A stretch of DNA of 53,125 bases from a candidate division WOR-1 bacterium RIFOXYB2_FULL_42_35 (GTDB taxonomy: Bacteria; Margulisbacteria; WOR-1; O2-12-FULL-45-9): contig MEUC01000017.1 in assembly GCA_001771545.1 (NCBI GenBank), positions 1 to 53,125 of the forward strand. The letters run 5' to 3'. The position numbers and the translations under genes are program-made. Of the stretch, positions 49,141-53,125 are shown piece by piece (within the stretch, counting starts at the first letter, position 1; every line of letters starts with the position of its first letter). The notes under the pieces are model-generated. The model saw nothing but the letters and a program-made list of their open reading frames with translations, was not told the DNA's origin and made no database searches.

Positions 49141-52100
49141 ATGAAAAAACTATTTTTTATAATAGGAGTGGGTTTTCTTAGCTTTTACTTAATAGCAAAT
49201 GCTTTATCTCTCCCCTCTTTTGCCGACACCTTTGTAGTGTCCAATGGCAACGATTCTGGCGATGGCTCTTTACGCAAAGCCATTGAAGACGCCAACAGTA
49301 ATCCTGGTCCCCACATAATTAATTTTAGTTTGTCGATTCATGATACTAACAGTTATACCACGGAAGCTGATGTCGGTTATTGGCATATTGATCTAGTCTC
49401 CGAACTGCCAACACTTACAACCGATGGCACAATTATTTCTGGGGAATCTCAAGCGGCAACAGCTCACGGGGACTCAAACCCATACGGGCCTGAAGTATTG
49501 ATCAACGGTTCCGCTCTTGGAGCTAACCAAGACGGTTTAACTATTGCCGCTAATAATTGCATAATTAAAACACTAGTAATAAATAATTTTGGCAATTCCG
49601 GCATTTACATAACCGGAAACAGTAACGAAGTTTATGGTTGTTATTTAGGGACAAATGCCACCGCAGAGATTGCCGCAGCCAACGACAAGGGGATAGAAAT
49701 TCTCAATGGCTCTTACAACATCATCGGCAGTAGTGAAAGCGGTAGAAGAAATGTCATTTCAGGTAATGATATTGTAGGAATATTTCTTCAAGGAGCCAAT
49801 ACTGCCTACAATGTAATCCGCGGCAATTATATCGGCACAGAAAGAACCGCAACCTCGGCCTTAACAAACACGAATGGTGGCATCTCTCTCCAAAGCAACC
49901 CACACCACAACACCATCGGCGGCACTACGGCTGACGATAAAAATATTATTTCCGGCAATGGCATTGTTGGCATTAATATTGACAGTTCTAACACCAATGA
50001 AGTTGTGGGTAATTATATTGGCACGGATGTTAACGGCACTAGTGCAATTACCAACGAGGGTAATGGTATTACAATTAGCGGTGGTTCTCTAGACAATAAC
50101 ATCGGCGACGGCACGGCTGCCGGCAGAAATATTATTTCGGGAAATAATATTGACGGCGTAAACATTACAGATACAAATACTCGCGACAACAAAGTCCGCG
50201 GTAATTACATCGGTATGGACGTCAATGGCACAACTGCCCTCTCTAACCTCCAAAAAGGAGTTAGTATCGTTAGCGGAGCATCTCTCAATGTTATTGGTGG
50301 AGAAAATGCCGGGGAAAGAAATATTATTTCCGGTAACAATGAAGATGGTGTCGTTATTAATAGTTCGGCTAATAACCTAGTTATCGGCAATTACATTGGA
50401 CTTGATGTTAACGGGACAACTGATCGTGGCAATGGCTGGAAGGGGATCAGAATTTATGGCACTGGTTCTAATTTTAACACTATTGAAGCCAACGTTATCT
50501 CCGGCAATGATGAAAACGGCATAATCATTGGTGCTTCTTTTGGCGGAACAGAAATCTCCAGCAGCAATGAGGTGCTCGGCAATTATATTGGCCTGTCCTC
50601 AAACGGTTCGTCCGCCATTGCGAATTCGTCCCATGGCATAGTCATCACCAATTATGGACAATACAATAAAATCGGTAATGGCACAATTACCGGTAGAAAT
50701 ATTATTTCCGGAAATGGTCTTGATGGTATTTATATTTCAGGCACAAATGTTGGTTCCAATGAAATTCTAGGTAACTATATTGGTACCAGCTCTAATGGAG
50801 CCAGTGCAGTCCCAAATAGTAGTGATGGCATCAACATTAACTCCTGCTCCATAATAAACTACCTTGGCGGAACAGGGAGCACAGAGGGAAACGTGATCTC
50901 AGGCAATGCAAGTCATGGAATATCTCTCAATAACGGAGATAACCAGCAAATTCTGCATAATTATATTGGTCTTAATGCCAATGGTACAAATCAGCTAACC
51001 AATGAGGGAATTGGCCTTTATATGAACAGCAATTCTACAGGGAACAACGTTGGCAATGGCAATGCCAATGGCAGAAACATTATTTCCGGTAATGCCACCG
51101 CAGGAATCCAAATAGACGGCAGATGGAACACAATAGATGGAAATTATATTGGTCTTAATGCAGTCGGTGATTCACGCTTAGACAACGTAGAACAGGGTGT
51201 TTTACTAACTAATACCTCTAGGAATAACACTATTAATTCTAATTTTATTTCTGGAAACGGAAGCCATGGGCTTCAAATGAGAGATGAAGCAGCTTCCAAC
51301 GAAGTTACGGGCAACTATATTGGTCTCGATGCCACAGGCTCCTTTGGCATACAAAACAACGGAGCCGGCATCAAGATCCAGGAAGGTGGAGATTATAATA
51401 TTATTGGTGGAACAACGGCCGCTGAGCGTAATTATATCTCTGGCAATAATAGCGCTGGTATTATAATTGACGGGGAATTAAATCTTTCTACCGGCAACCA
51501 AATCCTAGGTAACTATATTGGTCTTGATGGTAATGGCTCTTCCGCTGTTGCCAATAATAATCATGGAATCCAGTTGATCAACTGGATTCAAAACACCCAA
51601 ATTGGAGATGGAACGACAGACGGCAGAAACTACATTGCCGGAAATGCAGGAGATGGAATAGCCATTACTGGAAACAATACCAACACTAATGAGGTTAATA
51701 ATAATGTTATTGGCTGGGATGTTGCAGGCAGCGAAAGACTTAATGGTGGTTCAGCAATCGACTACAACTCTGGCACTCCTTTAATTAAAAACAATATTTT
51801 AAATTGTTATATTATTAGTACCGGTGAAGGTGGGTCAGGAGCAATTAATGTTGTTGATTATACGGATTTTAGCATTCAGAACAATACCATTGAAAGCTAT
51901 GTTAATGGCATCCTTATGAGGGGGTTTAATAATAATTTTAATATTGTTGGCAATATGATTAGCGGCCATAATACTGAAAGTGGAATAGTTGCGGGGACAC
52001 TTGGAGATTTTGCTCAGAATGGTCTAATAGCCACCAACGAAGTCAGGTCTTTTGCTACAGGAATTAACGTCGCTGTTGACTCTGGAGCAACTTTAACTAT

Positions 52101-53125
52101 TGATCGCAATACCATAGTTAAATATGCTGAAAATGGTTTTTATATCCCTAGTGGTGCTGTAGACAGCATTATTAACATTACTAACTCTATCTTCTCACAG
52201 GATCCCACTGAAATAACCTCAACCACAGGAACAGGTCTAAAAGATGATGGCTCATCAGCAAACATCAACGTTAGCTATTGCAACGTTTATGGCAACCAAA
52301 CTGATTATACTAATATCTCTTCAGGGGTTGGCACAATTTCTGCGGTGGCTAATTTTACCAACGCTACCAGTAACGATTTTACCCTTGCAAGCAACTCCCC
52401 CTGTATCAACTCTGGTACCCCGGAAGGAGTCGATATGGGCGCCTATCCATACTCTGGCAGTGTTCCTGTGGTTCGTGTCATCACTCCTAATGGTGGAGAA
52501 AACTGGACAGCGCTAACCTCTCAAAACATTACCTGGTATGCTTCCAATGAGGGGGACCCTGTTACTAACATTACCCTTTCCTATTCAACCGATGAGGGAA
52601 CCTCGTATACGCTGATAACTAATGAATCAAACACTAGCTCATATGCTTGGACTGTGGCTAATGACCCAACTTCCGACGCCCTGATAAAAATTATTGCCAC
52701 TACCGACACAGGGGCAACTGCTTCTGATGAATCTGATGCTGTATTTACTATTTCTGCTTCTGTTTCAGTCGACAGCATTTCCCTTAAGGACACTTCTACC
52801 GGCAGCACCTCCTACACCAACAACCAAACTGTTTCGGTAGAAGCATCGGGAGTAACCGGCTCCCCAACCGAAATGATTGTCTCCAGTGAAGCTTCTTTCA
52901 GCGGTGCTTCCTGGATACCTTATGATGCCAATACAACAGAGACCTTGTCTGCAGGCGATGGAATTAAAACTGTTTACTATAAAATTAGAAACAGTAATTA
53001 CGTGGAAAGCGCTACAGTTTCTGCTTCAATTACTGTCGATGCTTCTGCCCCCACAGCTCCTGTTCCCATCTATCCAACCACCGGAACTACAACTTCTGAC
53101 GCTACCCCTACTCTCTCCTGGAACG
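49141..53125 (+). CDS. Giant secreted parallel beta-helix protein (runs off the window)
   Basis: The frame is open from ATG 49141 to the window end, at least 1328 codons. A signal peptide (LIANALSLPSFAD) is followed by TFVVSNGNDSGDGSLRKAIE, a CSLREA-like start. Then come about 15 or more beta-helix repeats with the pattern GRN.ISGN...G..I......N.V.GNYIG.D..GT, up to about residue 1100, and Ig-like modules closely similar to those of the preceding gene (SYTLITNESN..SY.WTVAN). A FlgD-like tail may follow beyond the end. An AAAGGAA site lies about 9 bp before the start. Confidence 0.85.
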   Translation, partial: MKKLFFIIGVGFLSFYLIANALSLPSFADTFVVSNGNDSGDGSLRKAIEDANSNPGPHIINFSLSIHDTNSYTTEADVGYWHIDLVSELPTLTTDGTIISGESQAATAHGDSNPYGPEVLINGSALGANQDGLTIAANNCIIKTLVINNFGNSGIYITGNSNEVYGCYLGTNATAEIAAANDKGIEILNGSYNIIGSSESGRRNVISGNDIVGIFLQGANTAYNVIRGNYIGTERTATSALTNTNGGISLQSNPHHNTIGGTTADDKNIISGNGIVGINIDSSNTNEVVGNYIGTDVNGTSAITNEGNGITISGGSLDNNIGDGTAAGRNIISGNNIDGVNITDTNTRDNKVRGNYIGMDVNGTTALSNLQKGVSIVSGASLNVIGGENAGERNIISGNNEDGVVINSSANNLVIGNYIGLDVNGTTDRGNGWKGIRIYGTGSNFNTIEANVISGNDENGIIIGASFGGTEISSSNEVLGNYIGLSSNGSSAIANSSHGIVITNYGQYNKIGNGTITGRNIISGNGLDGIYISGTNVGSNEILGNYIGTSSNGASAVPNSSDGININSCSIINYLGGTGSTEGNVISGNASHGISLNNGDNQQILHNYIGLNANGTNQLTNEGIGLYMNSNSTGNNVGNGNANGRNIISGNATAGIQIDGRWNTIDGNYIGLNAVGDSRLDNVEQGVLLTNTSRNNTINSNFISGNGSHGLQMRDEAASNEVTGNYIGLDATGSFGIQNNGAGIKIQEGGDYNIIGGTTAAERNYISGNNSAGIIIDGELNLSTGNQILGNYIGLDGNGSSAVANNNHGIQLINWIQNTQIGDGTTDGRNYIAGNAGDGIAITGNNTNTNEVNNNVIGWDVAGSERLNGGSAIDYNSGTPLIKNNILNCYIISTGEGGSGAINVVDYTDFSIQNNTIESYVNGILMRGFNNNFNIVGNMISGHNTESGIVAGTLGDFAQNGLIATNEVRSFATGINVAVDSGATLTIDRNTIVKYAENGFYIPSGAVDSIINITNSIFSQDPTEITSTTGTGLKDDGSSANINVSYCNVYGNQTDYTNISSGVGTISAVANFTNATSNDFTLASNSPCINSGTPEGVDMGAYPYSGSVPVVRVITPNGGENWTALTSQNITWYASNEGDPVTNITLSYSTDEGTSYTLITNESNTSSYAWTVANDPTSDALIKIIATTDTGATASDESDAVFTISASVSVDSISLKDTSTGSTSYTNNQTVSVEASGVTGSPTEMIVSSEASFSGASWIPYDANTTETLSAGDGIKTVYYKIRNSNYVESATVSASITVDASAPTAPVPIYPTTGTTTSDATPTLSWN

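Noticed and set aside
1..53125. tRNA or rRNA genes as possible integration sites
   Set aside because: I saw no tRNA-like cloverleaf or rRNA sequence by eye, though a short tRNA could be missed without a covariance search.

Overview
This window looks like a chromosomal segment from an anaerobic, diderm (outer-membrane) bacterium of an uncultivated lineage. The evidence for a diderm cell is two or three predicted beta-barrel proteins, a PorV-like outer-membrane protein fused to S-layer homology domains, and secreted proteins with FlgD-like C-terminal domains. The soluble group 3b-type [NiFe] hydrogenase, the FlgD-like tails and the moderately AT-rich coding style fit lineages such as WOR-1/Saganbacteria or Margulisbacteria. 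That placement is inference from memory and not proven here.

Region 1 (1-9.5 kb): a TrpB2-type tryptophan synthase beta chain on the + strand, then a long minus-strand run. This holds a DUF5674 gene pair, a HypC-HydE fusion, a short HypA, small membrane proteins, a methyltransferase, a PDZ aspartyl-protease-like lipoprotein, a HEAT-repeat protein, a HEPN/MNT toxin-antitoxin-like pair with a well-formed promoter and operator, a hydrogenase maturation protease and a YgjP-type metallopeptidase. Region 2 (9.5-12.1 kb): two plus-strand Fic genes and one Fic remnant sit between the hydrogenase genes and their maturation protease. They are bracketed by three degenerate copies of the 3' end of the hydrogenase large-subunit gene.

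Region 3 (12.1-30.2 kb) is one minus-strand metabolic block. In transcription order it encodes an OxlT-like transporter, MobA, FdhD, a Cys-type formate dehydrogenase with two electron-transfer subunits resembling the hydrogenase beta and gamma subunits, a porin, a structured leader (candidate Moco/Tuco riboswitch), TupABC tungstate import, MoeA, MoaA, MoaC, a MOSC protein, MogA, and the hydrogenase beta-gamma-delta-alpha subunits. Upstream lies rex, with Rex-type palindromes at its own promoter and on both sides of the transporter promoter. Together the genes suggest tungsten-cofactor formate oxidation coupled through NAD(P)H to soluble hydrogen production, or the reverse, under redox control.

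Region 4 (30.2-53.1 kb) is a cell-envelope region: an SGNH-like lipoprotein, HtpX and LemA, a four-gene operon with a Ser/Thr kinase and envelope proteins, secreted repeat proteins, the PorV-SLH protein, a response regulator, RibD, Rpe carrying an in-frame palindromic insertion, a PASTA protein next to a pseudokinase, and two large parallel beta-helix proteins. The last of these runs off the window.

The most unusual signal is that two separate accessory cassettes (the DUF5674 pair, and the Fic modules) lie at the 3' end of a host gene and are bounded by a second, decayed copy of that same 3' end: the end of hydE at 1594-1617, and the end of the hydrogenase large subunit at 9558-9596 and 10680-10718. 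This pattern suggests repeated gene-end-restoring insertion of toxin-like cassettes.
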